From Methanobacterium subterraneum (lineage in GTDB: Archaea > Methanobacteriota > Methanobacteria > Methanobacteriales > Methanobacteriaceae), in assembly GCF_002813695.1 (NCBI RefSeq), contig NZ_CP017768.1, positions 1,978,501 to 2,042,500 on the forward strand: 64,000 bases of DNA, written 5' to 3'. Below the pieces are notes generated by a model. The model was not told the DNA's origin. It worked only from the letters and a program-made list of their open reading frames with translations, and did not search any database. A program made the translations under genes and the position numbers. Shown here in pieces: positions 54,583 to 64,000 of this stretch (its first letter is position 1; each line of letters starts with the position of its first letter).

Positions 54583-54590
54583 TATAAAAA
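54583..54590 (+). promoter_or_regulatory. promoter of the TIM-barrel isomerase gene, leaderless
   Basis: TATAAAAA at 54583-54590, with an alternative AAATATATCC at about 54566; the ATG at 54601 follows within 11-30 bases and has no ribosome site. The mRNA should start at or close to the ATG. Two AATTTCGAA direct repeats lie at 54538-54546 and 54557-54565. Confidence 0.45.
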
Positions 54591-54600
54591 GTGTGTATAC

Positions 54601-55350
54601 ATGAAAATAGGATTTTCAACTTTGGCTCTTTTCATGAAGTCCTTTGAGGATTTTCTGGACACCGCGACTGCTGATGGCTTTGATCTGGTGGAAATATTAT
54701 GTGAAGGTCCCTACTGGCCCCGGAATATTCTCAGCCAGGCCGAGGGTCTGGATGTATTTGCCTCCTATGATGTGGATGTTTTCCTGCATGCCCCCACCAT
54801 AGACCTGAACCCTGCCAGTATGAATCAGGGTATTCGGGATGAAACCCTCCGCCAAATCAAGGAAACACTGGATTTAGCATCAAAAATAGGCGCAGAGGCC
54901 ATAACCACTCACCCTGGAGTGATCCATCGATTGGAAGATAGAATCCGGGAAATGGGTAAACATTTTGCCATTGAAACCTTAAAAAAGGCCAATCAATACG
55001 CAGAGGATCTGGGTGTTATTTTATCCGTGGAAAACATGCCTCATCGATATGCTTATTTCTGTAACACCGCACAGGAACACTCTTACTTCCTGGATCAATG
55101 TGGCTGTCACGCCACAGTAGATCTGGGTCATGCCAACACCACCAACCATCCTGGTTCATTTTTAAAACTTGAAAAAATATATTACTATCATTTAAGTGAT
55201 AATAACGGTGAAAAGGATCAGCACGTGGCCCTGGGTGAAGGAACCCTTGATTTAAGTCTCATAAATGGTATTGAAAGGGGAATAATTGAATTAAACAATT
55301 ACGACGATGTTTTAAAAAGTCGAAATCTTCTCCTAAACCTATCGAAATAA
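54601..55350 (+). CDS. sugar phosphate isomerase/epimerase family TIM-barrel protein
   Basis: 249 residues of the AP-endonuclease-2/xylose-isomerase-like superfamily. Motifs: IGFSTLALF start, ITTHPGVI, SVENMPH and DLGHANTTN with metal-binding Glu, Asp and His, and YHLSDNNGEKDQH near the end. Common in Methanobacteriales; substrate unassigned. The start appears leaderless. Confidence 0.85.
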   Translation: MKIGFSTLALFMKSFEDFLDTATADGFDLVEILCEGPYWPRNILSQAEGLDVFASYDVDVFLHAPTIDLNPASMNQGIRDETLRQIKETLDLASKIGAEAITTHPGVIHRLEDRIREMGKHFAIETLKKANQYAEDLGVILSVENMPHRYAYFCNTAQEHSYFLDQCGCHATVDLGHANTTNHPGSFLKLEKIYYYHLSDNNGEKDQHVALGEGTLDLSLINGIERGIIELNNYDDVLKSRNLLLNLSK

Positions 55351-55450
55351 CTCAATCCAGGATAATGCAATAATAAGTCTAACTTTCCAAGGATATTAAC
55401 AAGTCGAAATGAATAAAAATAGATAAATTATAATTAATGGGGGTTTTTAA

Positions 55451-56554
55451 ATGTCCAGTGAAGTGTATTTTTCTAATTTCAGATCCAGGAGCCAGGGAGA
55501 AAACAAAAACAGTAAGATAAAACAGTTATTTGACAGGGCAGGTTTTGGGGAATTCATTAATAAAAATGATTTAACTGCCATTAAACTCCATTTTGGGGAA
55601 AAAGGCAACGACGCGTTTCTTAAACCGGTTTTGATAAATTCAGTGGTTGAAAAAACTCTGGAATATCGGGCTAAACCGTTCCTAACCGATACCAACACTC
55701 TATATTATGGTAGTCGCCATAATGCAGTAGACCATCTCCAGACTGCAATGAAAAACGGTTTTGCCTATGCAGTTACCGGAGTTCCGGTGATCATTGCCGA
55801 TGGAATACGTGGTGATAACTGGATTCCGGTGAATGTAGGGTTGAATCATTTCTCAAAGGTGAAAATCGCCGGTGATATTGAAAAATCAGACAGTATGCTG
55901 GTTTTATCCCACTTCAAGGGACATGGGATGAGTGGGTTTGGTGGGGCGATTAAGAATCTGGCCATGGGATGCGCATCGGCCCCTGGAAAAATAGAACAAC
56001 ACCAGTGCGCCAAACCAATCATCACTGAGGAATGCACTGGCTGCGAAACCTGCATTGGATCCTGCCCAGTATCGGTGATGTCTCTGGTGGAAGGTAAAGC
56101 AGTTTACGATAGGGGAGAATGCATAGCCTGCAACAACTGTCTCTCCAACTGTCCGGAATCTGCCATAGAACTGGATTTGGATTCACTACCGGAATTCATG
56201 GAAAGAATGGTGGAATACGCCTTTGGTGCGGTTATAAATAAAGAAGGGAAAGTGGGTTACATTAATTTCCTCATGGATATCACCCCTGACTGTGACTGTG
56301 AATCATTCAGTGATGCGTCTATTGTCCCGGACATCGGCATACTGGCATCCAATGATCCCGTGGCCCTGGATAAGGCCAGTTATGATCTGGTGAATCAGGA
56401 AGCTGGATTGGAAAATTCTCTCCTGGAACATCATCATCACCAGGGTGGTGATAAATTCAGGGGAGTCTGGGAAGGTGTGGATGGAAGGGTGCTCTTGGAG
56501 TATGCCGAAGAAATTGGGATGGGCTTTCAAAAATATGAATTAATAACTTTATAA
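55451..56554 (+). CDS. DUF362 domain protein with two [4Fe-4S] clusters
   Basis: 367 residues: N-terminal DUF362 domain (about 1-190, with KLHFGEKGN and SHFKGHGMSGFGGAIKNLAMG), then two ferredoxin-type cluster motifs CTGCETCIGSCP and CIACNNCLSNCP, then a closing DUF362 segment. Presumed redox protein. ATG follows GGGGGTTTTTAA. 100 bases behind the isomerase gene on the same strand. Confidence 0.9.
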   Translation: MSSEVYFSNFRSRSQGENKNSKIKQLFDRAGFGEFINKNDLTAIKLHFGEKGNDAFLKPVLINSVVEKTLEYRAKPFLTDTNTLYYGSRHNAVDHLQTAMKNGFAYAVTGVPVIIADGIRGDNWIPVNVGLNHFSKVKIAGDIEKSDSMLVLSHFKGHGMSGFGGAIKNLAMGCASAPGKIEQHQCAKPIITEECTGCETCIGSCPVSVMSLVEGKAVYDRGECIACNNCLSNCPESAIELDLDSLPEFMERMVEYAFGAVINKEGKVGYINFLMDITPDCDCESFSDASIVPDIGILASNDPVALDKASYDLVNQEAGLENSLLEHHHHQGGDKFRGVWEGVDGRVLLEYAEEIGMGFQKYELITL

Positions 56555-56749
56555 AGTTTTTATAACCGCTTATTATATTTTATTATTGGGTTTAATCACT
56601 AAATCATACTTTTTAGGGGGAGGGGAAAATGGCTTATATATTTTTCCATTTTTTCCCCAGAGCAAGGTATTAAATAAATGATGATAAAACGCAAATAATA
56701 AGTGTTAATTTTCTATCTTCAATTAGATCTGCTAAGAGAGGGGTTTTAA

Positions 56750-57280
56750 ATGGATACAGCTTATACCTGGCTGATACTGGGGATAATTGGTGCATTAATA
56801 ATGCTGGGGATTCAATTTTATTCTAAACGAGCGTTAACCGCGAAAAAAATAATAGAAATATCTCTTTTATCATTCCTGGTTATTACTGTTGGCTTAGGTT
56901 CTATCTGGGCATCTATAGGTCATTCCTTCTTTGCCAACCAAGTGGCTGCATCCATTGGATGGGCTACTGGAAGTCCATTTCAACAGGAAGTGGCCTTTGC
57001 CAATCTGGCCTTTGGGGTTCTGGGAGTCTTATGCGTCTGGATCAGGGGTAATTTCTGGACAGCAACGGTTATAGGGGTTTCTATCTTCCTTTTGGGCGAT
57101 GCTCTGGGACATATAAGTAACATCTTTGGCACTGGCAATTATGCATCTGGAAATGCAGGAGCAGTCCTGGTTCTAGATATACTGGTACCTATGCTCTTAA
57201 TAGGGCTGCTGGTGGCCTACCGAATTATGGAAGAAAGGGCAGTGCGCAGTGCCATTAAGAGTCTGGAAAGATCATTATAG
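56750..57280 (+). CDS. DUF6790-like membrane protein
   Basis: 176 residues with five hydrophobic helices and a conserved-looking SIGHSFFANQVAASIGWATGSPFQ-type loop (core SPFQQEVAFANLAFG). ATG follows GAGAGGGGTTTTAA. Function unknown. Confidence 0.75.
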   Translation: MDTAYTWLILGIIGALIMLGIQFYSKRALTAKKIIEISLLSFLVITVGLGSIWASIGHSFFANQVAASIGWATGSPFQQEVAFANLAFGVLGVLCVWIRGNFWTATVIGVSIFLLGDALGHISNIFGTGNYASGNAGAVLVLDILVPMLLIGLLVAYRIMEERAVRSAIKSLERSL

Positions 57281-57424
57281 ATTATGGCAAACCTGTCATT
57301 ATAAAAACTAGAATTCTATCATTATAAAATCGAGAAACAATTAAAAGCTAATTTAGGGTTATCATACTTTAATTAGTTATAATTAATTACGTGCTATTAA
57401 ATTCACCATATCGGGGTTGGCCAT

Positions 57425-58045
57425 TTGCAGGATAATGAAAAAACTGTAAAATCAACAGGAATTAATGTCCGACGCATAGAAACCCTGGTGGATGGTATTT
57501 TTGCCATAGCAATGACCCTCCTGGTTTTGGGAATTGCAGTACCTTCCGTTGCCAATCCCACTGAAGCCAGCCTTTATAAAGCCCTATTTGATCTTCTCCC
57601 TAATTTTTACAGTTACTTCATCAGCTTTGTTCTTCTGGCTGTTTTCTGGAGGATTAACCACCTTCAGTTTAACCGTATTAAACGAGCAGATGGCACCTTG
57701 TTATGGATAATCATTATATGGCTTCTTTTCGTGGCACTGGTGCCTTTTTCAGCTTTTTTTGTAGGGGAATACGGGAATTTCCAGATTCCCAACATTTTTT
57801 TCGACCTGAACCTCTTTTTTATAGGATTTCTACTATTTCTTAACTGGCGTCATGCCATCAACCAGGGGCTGGTGGATAAAGTTGATGAGGAAACCCTAAA
57901 GTCAAGCTTAAAAGTTAATCTAATGTTACCGGTAATTTCTCTGGTGGCTGCTGGAATCACATTCCTCCCCTTTATGAATGAATGGGGATATGGCTGGTCT
58001 AGTCTGGTTTACCTGATTATTCCCTTATTAAAACGTTACCAGTGA
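57425..58045 (+). CDS. TMEM175/DUF1211 family membrane protein, copy 2
   Basis: 206 residues and about six helices. Signature RRIETLVDGIFAIAMTLLVL corresponds to that of the copy at 38083, and both share FLLAVFW and DLNLFFIG segments, so they are paralogues. The start is TTG 57425 with no good ribosome site and is uncertain. Candidate cation channel. Confidence 0.8.
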   Translation: MQDNEKTVKSTGINVRRIETLVDGIFAIAMTLLVLGIAVPSVANPTEASLYKALFDLLPNFYSYFISFVLLAVFWRINHLQFNRIKRADGTLLWIIIIWLLFVALVPFSAFFVGEYGNFQIPNIFFDLNLFFIGFLLFLNWRHAINQGLVDKVDEETLKSSLKVNLMLPVISLVAAGITFLPFMNEWGYGWSSLVYLIIPLLKRYQ

Positions 58046-58238
58046 TCATTGGGGTAATTTAATTAAAAATACTAAACCAGTTCAGGAAATATATTTTTTA
58101 AGTGTGTATCTTCCAAGAGTTTATCTTCCTTTAAAAAGTTGAAAAAAACTGTAAATGGTGAATAACAGGCATATGTTGAATAAACTAAATCAGAAAAGGG
58201 ATCAAGGATCATAATTTGGTTAAAAACATAATCTGACC

Positions 58239-59027
58239 CTAAAAATCAATATCCAGAATTTCCTTAATATTGCCCACCACCACATCCGCAGCTTCCATAA
58301 CCTTTCGTGATGTTTCTTTATCCTGTTGTGTGGTTATAACTCCCATATCTGCCTCTTTAAGTGCTAGGATGTCGTTGGCACTGTTACCAACCATCATCAC
58401 CTTGTATCTTTCTTTAAGTCCAGCCACAATTTCCCTTTTCCTCTGGGCATCAGCAGTGCCGAAGACGTTTTCAGAGGGAATGTGAATATAACTGGCCAGC
58501 TCCATCAGGGATTTAGTCCGGTCTCCAGAGGCCACATAGATATGGAATGATCTTTTTTTAAGTTCCTCCACCACCTCCGAAACTTCAGGGAATATCTTAC
58601 CTCCGGCAGTGATGGTGAATTCAATATCACCACTTCGGGTATTGACAATGAATCCGGATCCACTGCATATCTGGACGTTATAATTTTTATTAGAAACGGC
58701 GTGAATGGTATCCTGAATATCACTGATTTCAGCATTTTCATTCTTAATAAGCGGTAATATTTCATCCTTTTGAACATCTGAAGAAGAGTAGCTTATATCA
58801 AAAGGCACCTTGTTGCGTACAATGAATTGGTGGATGGTCTGGTCTGGTCTGGCATTAATCAGGCAACTGGAAGGATCAGTCTGAAGGACTACCAGGGCCC
58901 GGTGGGGATGCTCATCAACCAGATCAATGGAACTGATGTTGTCATAAATAATTCCACTATTAAGGTTTTTAATAGCCCTGTACCTGGAGATTAGGGTTCC
59001 GGAGTTATCGAAAACAACAGCTTTCAT
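58239..59027 (-). CDS. HAD-superfamily hydrolase, soluble P-type-ATPase-like
   Basis: 262 residues. Motif I VVFDNSGTLISR, motif II in YVASGDRTKS, motif III Lys and motif IV VGNSANDILALKEAD. The cap between motifs I and II is about 130 residues and the SGD/GNSAND elements resemble the phosphorylation domain of P-type ATPases without membrane parts, as in a known M. jannaschii protein. Motif I has Asn-Ser where DxD/DxT is usual, so activity may differ. Substrate unknown. Confidence 0.82.
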   Translation of the reverse strand: MKAVVFDNSGTLISRYRAIKNLNSGIIYDNISSIDLVDEHPHRALVVLQTDPSSCLINARPDQTIHQFIVRNKVPFDISYSSSDVQKDEILPLIKNENAEISDIQDTIHAVSNKNYNVQICSGSGFIVNTRSGDIEFTITAGGKIFPEVSEVVEELKKRSFHIYVASGDRTKSLMELASYIHIPSENVFGTADAQRKREIVAGLKERYKVMMVGNSANDILALKEADMGVITTQQDKETSRKVMEAADVVVGNIKEILDIDF

Positions 59028-59128
59028 GTTTCTTAATTTGCTCCTGGTGACTTATAATTAATTACTATATTATTCAGGAGGTCAATTAAAATTGATAAAC
59101 ATTTGAAATAAAAAATTTAATGAAAATT

Positions 59129-59761
59129 TCAGGCTATTAAGGTGGAGTAAATGAAATAAACTCCTAATAACACCAGGAAAACTCCACAGATAATCATCAT
59201 GATCCGGTAACGCTTACCCGGGAGTACATGCCTTCCTTTACTGGTGAAAAATGACACTAAACTGTACCAGCTGAGATCTGCCCCCCAATGACCCACCAGG
59301 AAACTTAAAACCCCAATGATCCCGGCTAACTCTATTCCCTTGAGCATGAAGGCCCAACCCACAGTAGCCCACCAGAGGTAGAAGTAGGGATTGGTGACAC
59401 TGGTGATGACTCCACTTAAAACTGATCCCCGTTTTTCAATAGGCTTATCATCACCTGGTATCTCTTCAGGAACCGGGGATCTGGCGATGCTGTAGCCAAT
59501 GTAGATTAACATCACTCCTCCAATTCCCCCGATGACCATGGTAATTGTCTGGGATCCAATAACCCACCCTAAACCCAGTACCAGGAGTATAATCAGGCTG
59601 ATCTCAGCAATAACATGACCCAGAACCACCAGGGGCCCAGCCTGGGATCCTTTTCTAAGAGAATCAGAAATAGTAACAGTCAACATGGGTCCGGGGACCA
59701 TTGCCCCGGATAAACCCACCCAGAAGGAGGCAGTTGCGAATAAAATAATTTCTAACCACAT
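59129..59761 (-). CDS. LysE/RhtB family amino-acid exporter
   Basis: 210 residues, six membrane helices. Family N-terminus SGAMVPGPMLTVTISDSLRKG and SVTNPYFYLWWATVG are clear. Probably exports an amino acid or small metabolite. Weak ribosome site (TGATTTAA). Confidence 0.9.
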   Translation of the reverse strand: MWLEIILFATASFWVGLSGAMVPGPMLTVTISDSLRKGSQAGPLVVLGHVIAEISLIILLVLGLGWVIGSQTITMVIGGIGGVMLIYIGYSIARSPVPEEIPGDDKPIEKRGSVLSGVITSVTNPYFYLWWATVGWAFMLKGIELAGIIGVLSFLVGHWGADLSWYSLVSFFTSKGRHVLPGKRYRIMMIICGVFLVLLGVYFIYSTLIA

Positions 59762-59949
59762 TTAAATCATTTTTTTAGATACATAGTTTGGAAAATAAAT
59801 ATTCCTGATTATTATTAATTGATTCCCTTGGAAAAAATGGATATTAATTATTATGAGTATAAATAGTGTACTTTTTGATGTGATATCTGAAATAAAGTAT
59901 TATTCCTATTATGGGTCAACAAACACCTGAATTCTAAATACACCAGTGT

Positions 59950-60108
59950 TTAGGTTTGATTTAACACTTCTATAATCCGGGATAAGTGCTGATCTATATC
60001 TGCAATCTGCTCATCAGAGAGGGATCTGTTTCTGGATAAAAACTGGAAGCGTTCGTACACATGGCCCATTCTACTCAGAACTTCGCTTCGATTTACTTTC
60101 TGGTACAT
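59950..60108 (-). CDS. 52-residue small protein
   Basis: Reads from ATG 60108 to TAA 59950: begins MYQKVNRSEVLSRMGHVYER and ends HLSRIIEVLNQT. Mostly charged and amphipathic helix, no Cys, no membrane segment. GGTGATGTGA directly before the ATG is a full-strength ribosome site, the main support for a real gene. It fills an otherwise empty 450-base gap between two same-strand genes. Family not recognised. Confidence 0.65.
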   Translation of the reverse strand: MYQKVNRSEVLSRMGHVYERFQFLSRNRSLSDEQIADIDQHLSRIIEVLNQT

Positions 60109-60210
60109 TCACATCACCAGAACTAGATTGAACTTTCAAACCTATATATTTTACCCAAAGGGAAGGGTTGGACTTCCCCACCTTTCCAAAACTAAAAAAA
60201 GGGATTAGAA

Positions 60211-61194
60211 TTAGCTCATGAAATCAAAATCCGTTCCAATGCCCTGTTCCCGGGCCCTTCGGTATATGAGCCCGGCAGTAACCACATCCTGAACAGCCAG
60301 GCCAGTGGAGTCAAATACGGTGATCTCGTTGCCCTCTCTACCTGTTTCCTTTCCAATAACCACATCTCCCAGTTTGGCATGGATATCCTTCCTTTTAAGA
60401 ACATTTTGTGAGACTGGGACGTTGATTTCACCACTGTGGCTGGCCTGATCCCATGAATCAATAATGATCTTTGACTTTAAGAGTAACCGGGTTTCTAATT
60501 CCTGCTTACTGGGAGCATCAGCGCCCATGGCATTAATATGAGTCCCGGGACTGATCCATTCAGCTTTGATCAGGGGCTTCCGGGAGGGGGTGGTGGTAAC
60601 CACCACATCCACATTTTTCACTGCTTCTTCGGCACTTTCAACTGCTTCCACAGGGAAACCATAGATTTCTGTGGCTGCTTTGGCGAAGTTGGTACGGGTG
60701 CTGCAGGTCCTGCAGAAAACTTTGGCTTTTTGAATGTCCATCACTTCATTCAGGGCCATCAACTGTGTGCAAGCCTGTTTACCGGCCCCAATTATTCCAA
60801 GGGTTTCTGAATCGGGTCTGGCCAGGTATTTGGTGGCCACCCCGGCCGATGCACCGGTCCGAAGATCAGTAACTAGGGTCCCGTCCATCACCGCCATGGG
60901 GAACCCAGTTTCTGGATCAACCAGTTCAATGACTGCCATCACCGTGGGTAACTGGTGTTCCAGGGGGTTTTGAGGATGCACATTCACGCATTTAACTCCG
61001 GCTTCTTCACTACTGCGCACGTAACAGGGCATGATCCTTAGATCTCCTTCCTGGAAAAACAGGTACTCCTTGGCAGGCATCTGCACGTTACGCTCTGCAA
61101 AGTCCTTAAAAGCAGTTTCAACTGATTCAACAACTTCTTTCATGCTAATAAGTTCTTTTATTTCACTTTGTTTTAGTAAAAGAGTTCCGGACAT
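60211..61194 (-). CDS. ala: ornithine cyclodeaminase/mu-crystallin family, probable alanine dehydrogenase
   Basis: 327 residues. NAD-binding Rossmann motif LGIIGAGKQACTQL (about residue 133), conserved Arg/Lys in RIMPCYVRSSEEAGVKCVNVHPQNP, and DLRTGASAGVATKYLA. Archaeal members such as the Archaeoglobus enzyme are L-alanine dehydrogenases, and this sequence has the corresponding substrate Lys; ornithine cyclodeaminase remains possible. ATG follows GAGGTGCAAATTC. Confidence 0.88.
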   Translation of the reverse strand: MSGTLLLKQSEIKELISMKEVVESVETAFKDFAERNVQMPAKEYLFFQEGDLRIMPCYVRSSEEAGVKCVNVHPQNPLEHQLPTVMAVIELVDPETGFPMAVMDGTLVTDLRTGASAGVATKYLARPDSETLGIIGAGKQACTQLMALNEVMDIQKAKVFCRTCSTRTNFAKAATEIYGFPVEAVESAEEAVKNVDVVVTTTPSRKPLIKAEWISPGTHINAMGADAPSKQELETRLLLKSKIIIDSWDQASHSGEINVPVSQNVLKRKDIHAKLGDVVIGKETGREGNEITVFDSTGLAVQDVVTAGLIYRRAREQGIGTDFDFMS

Positions 61195-61502
61195 GAATTT
61201 GCACCTCTTAATCTTTAAACCATGATATCAATTAACAAAACTCAAGTAATTAACCCATTGCTATTACTAAATAATCTAATTTTTCTAAATAATCAATTCT
61301 TTTAAATAATTAGATTTTTTGGGACCTAATACACGGGGATTTTATAGATGTAAACACATTTAACTATAACTATTTGTGCATATGAGAACACTTTTTAGGA
61401 AATTAAGGTTGCACATGGATTTTAATAAGCTCAACAAACATAAAAACAAATGGGAAACTTACAGTAGTCATATTATTTTGCCATTAAAATCTTGTGTGGA
61501 AA

Positions 61503-62288
61503 ATGAAGGATTTAAACAAGCGATTCTGGGAAATAGACGTCTTGCGAGGTCTAGCTATATTGGTGATGGTGATTTATCACCTGATCTTTGATCTCACTTA
61601 CTTCGGGATATTCTCCTTTAACCTCTCATCAGGATTCCTATGGTGGTTCACCCGTGCAGTAGCCTTTATCTTCCTGTTCCTAGTGGGGGTTTCCCTCACT
61701 CTGAGTTACACCCGGAGGCAACTACAGGGGCTGGAACAGGTAAATGAAACCCTTTTCACTAAGTATTTCAAAAGAGGGGTTAAGATATTCTTACTGGGAT
61801 TGTTGGTCACCCTGGCCACTTGGATCTTCATCCCCGATGATTTCATAGTTTTCGGAGTCTTGCATTTCATTGGAATAGCAATAATCCTGGAATATCCCTT
61901 CTTAAACAAGAAATATCTTAATCTGGTTCTGGGATTCATCTTCATCATCGCTGGTTTCATCCTGGCCCAGTTTGCAGTCAGTTATCCCTGGCTGTTATGG
62001 TTAGGCTTGAAACCTGCCGGATTCATAACCGTGGACTACTTCCCATTACTTCCCTGGTTGGGGGTGGTTTCCCTGGGACTTTTCACCGGAAAAATACTTT
62101 ATCCCGATTACAAGAGGAGATTCCACCTACCGAAACTTTCCAAAAACCCCTCTATAGAGATATTCAGCTTCATGGGACGGCACTCCCTACTCATCTACCT
62201 CCTGCACCAACCACTGCTCATACTGATCCTTTACCTTATGGGTGTACTGGATTTGGGAAATTTATTTCATTTTATGAATGTATGGTAA
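61503..62288 (+). CDS. DUF1624/heparan-alpha-glucosaminide N-acetyltransferase-like membrane protein
   Basis: About 261 residues with seven or more helices; the N-terminal WEIDVLRGLAILVMVIYH is the family signature (EIDxLRGxAI with a membrane His). Probably acetylates or acylates a surface sugar. The frame also opens at GTG 61494 three codons earlier; neither start has a clear ribosome site. Confidence 0.83.
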   Translation: MKDLNKRFWEIDVLRGLAILVMVIYHLIFDLTYFGIFSFNLSSGFLWWFTRAVAFIFLFLVGVSLTLSYTRRQLQGLEQVNETLFTKYFKRGVKIFLLGLLVTLATWIFIPDDFIVFGVLHFIGIAIILEYPFLNKKYLNLVLGFIFIIAGFILAQFAVSYPWLLWLGLKPAGFITVDYFPLLPWLGVVSLGLFTGKILYPDYKRRFHLPKLSKNPSIEIFSFMGRHSLLIYLLHQPLLILILYLMGVLDLGNLFHFMNVW

Positions 62289-62784
62289 AAATAGGCACTA
62301 AGTTTCTACAGATTACTAATTAAAAATTCAGAATTTAGCATCATTCAGAATCTAACATTGATTTCAGTACCTACTAATTTGATGTCCAGTAGAAGTTTGG
62401 TATGTTCAGTGATGCGAATAAACGTTGACTCCAACTCAGAACAGGCCCATCATTTTAATTCAAATTTAAAACCCACATGGTGCTTAGGGATGCCAATGGA
62501 AAAGAAATATGTTGAAATGTAGGCATATGACTTCCATATGAAATTATAAATTTGATAAAAACATTAATAACCAATTTTATCAGGAAAAAATCTATTAAAT
62601 CTTTTTAATCAGGGTGAATCGGTCTTTGCCCTCCTGATTTTTCATTTCTTACCGGGTGAGAAGCAACTCCTGAGGAGTAATTAATCTTTAGAATGGTAAA
62701 TATAATAAGATTCATTTTCTAAAACAAAGGATGGTAATGATTAACTAGTACTAGATTTGCTACTCACATATTTTAGGTGGGAAT
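62289..62784. other. long intergenic region before gatA
   Basis: 496 bases, no supported coding frame. Contains a hairpin-forming AATCAGG/CCTGATT at 62607-62639 and the gatA leader. Nothing else recognised. Confidence 0.4.
62607..62645 (+). terminator. possible terminator or structured RNA end
   Basis: AATCAGG (62607-62613) pairs with CCTGATT (62633-62639), with additional AGGG/CCCT pairing possible inside; followed by TTTTCATTTC. It is 320 bases from the upstream gene, so it may instead end a short untranslated RNA. Confidence 0.35.

Positions 62785-64000
<1,216 letters not shown>

Noticed and set aside
61376..61591. 71-codon frame starting before the acyltransferase-like gene
   Set aside because: Its second half lies out of frame inside the well-supported acyltransferase N-terminus, and it has no ribosome site.
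62607..62690. C/D-box guide RNA in the gap before gatA
   Set aside because: No pair of RUGAUGA and CUGA boxes in the right order was found.

Overview
The window is chromosomal DNA from a mesophilic methanogenic archaeon of the order Methanobacteriales, most likely the genus Methanobacterium. The basis is gene content: F420-dependent methylenetetrahydromethanopterin dehydrogenase (mtd), Ni-sirohydrochlorin a,c-diamide synthase (cfbB, coenzyme F430 synthesis), methanogenesis marker protein 12, fused formaldehyde-activating enzyme/hexulose-phosphate synthase, Alba, a Kae1-Bud32 fusion, archaeal-type ThrRS and signal peptidase. AT-rich TATA-box promoters and GGTGAT/GGAGG-type ribosome binding sites are also archaeal in style. 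The assignment is by recognition of protein families; no search was run.

Layout. 1-8.7 kb: kae1-bud32 (cut by the left edge), a CobT-like protein, a cyclase-family hydrolase, uppP, ilvE, two near-identical tRNA-Val genes (UAC, CAC), a nuclease-like membrane protein, surE and a DUF2098 protein. 8.9-25 kb: marker protein 12, an ilvB-ilvN-ilvC cluster, purD with a coiled-coil gene, argF, a TetR regulator, an ilvD-signal peptidase-argS cluster, a MgtC/DUF4010 membrane protein and thrS. 25-36 kb: an M24 peptidase, a parA gene with a small partner bearing a ParB-like N-terminus, a radical SAM protein with a helix-hairpin-helix tail, cfbB, an IS1595-family insertion sequence with a frameshifted transposase, a polysaccharide polymerase, a decayed and an intact PsbP-like lipoprotein gene, and mtd. 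36-50 kb: an HD-domain protein, a ferredoxin-hisB-TMEM175-flavodoxin gene string, an iron-sulfur flavoprotein, fae-hps, trpB2, DUF1786, PHP and DUF63 proteins, a leuA-type synthase, two tandem response regulator-PAS proteins and alba. 50-64 kb: a PadR-ABC-ABC-beta-propeller gene string, a TIM-barrel isomerase, a DUF362 ferredoxin, membrane proteins, a HAD hydrolase, a LysE exporter, a 52-codon small gene, an alanine dehydrogenase-like protein, an acyltransferase-like membrane protein and gatA (cut by the right edge).

Much of the window is housekeeping: branched-chain amino acid synthesis (ilvE, ilvBNC, ilvD, leuA-type), arginine/tryptophan/histidine steps, and translation (argS, thrS, gatA, tRNA-Val). 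Less ordinary structure lies between genes. Five arrays of the heptamer TTATAA(C/G) occur at intergenic sites, two of them bracketing the parA operon. A perfect palindrome TCTACNGTAGA occurs three times in each of two separate intergenic regions. Short perfect tandem or direct repeats lie upstream of the DUF2098, response-regulator and trpB2 genes. The best candidate for something undescribed is the parA/ParB-N-like pair with its flanking heptamer arrays, which together look like a compact archaeal partition or chromosome-organising module.
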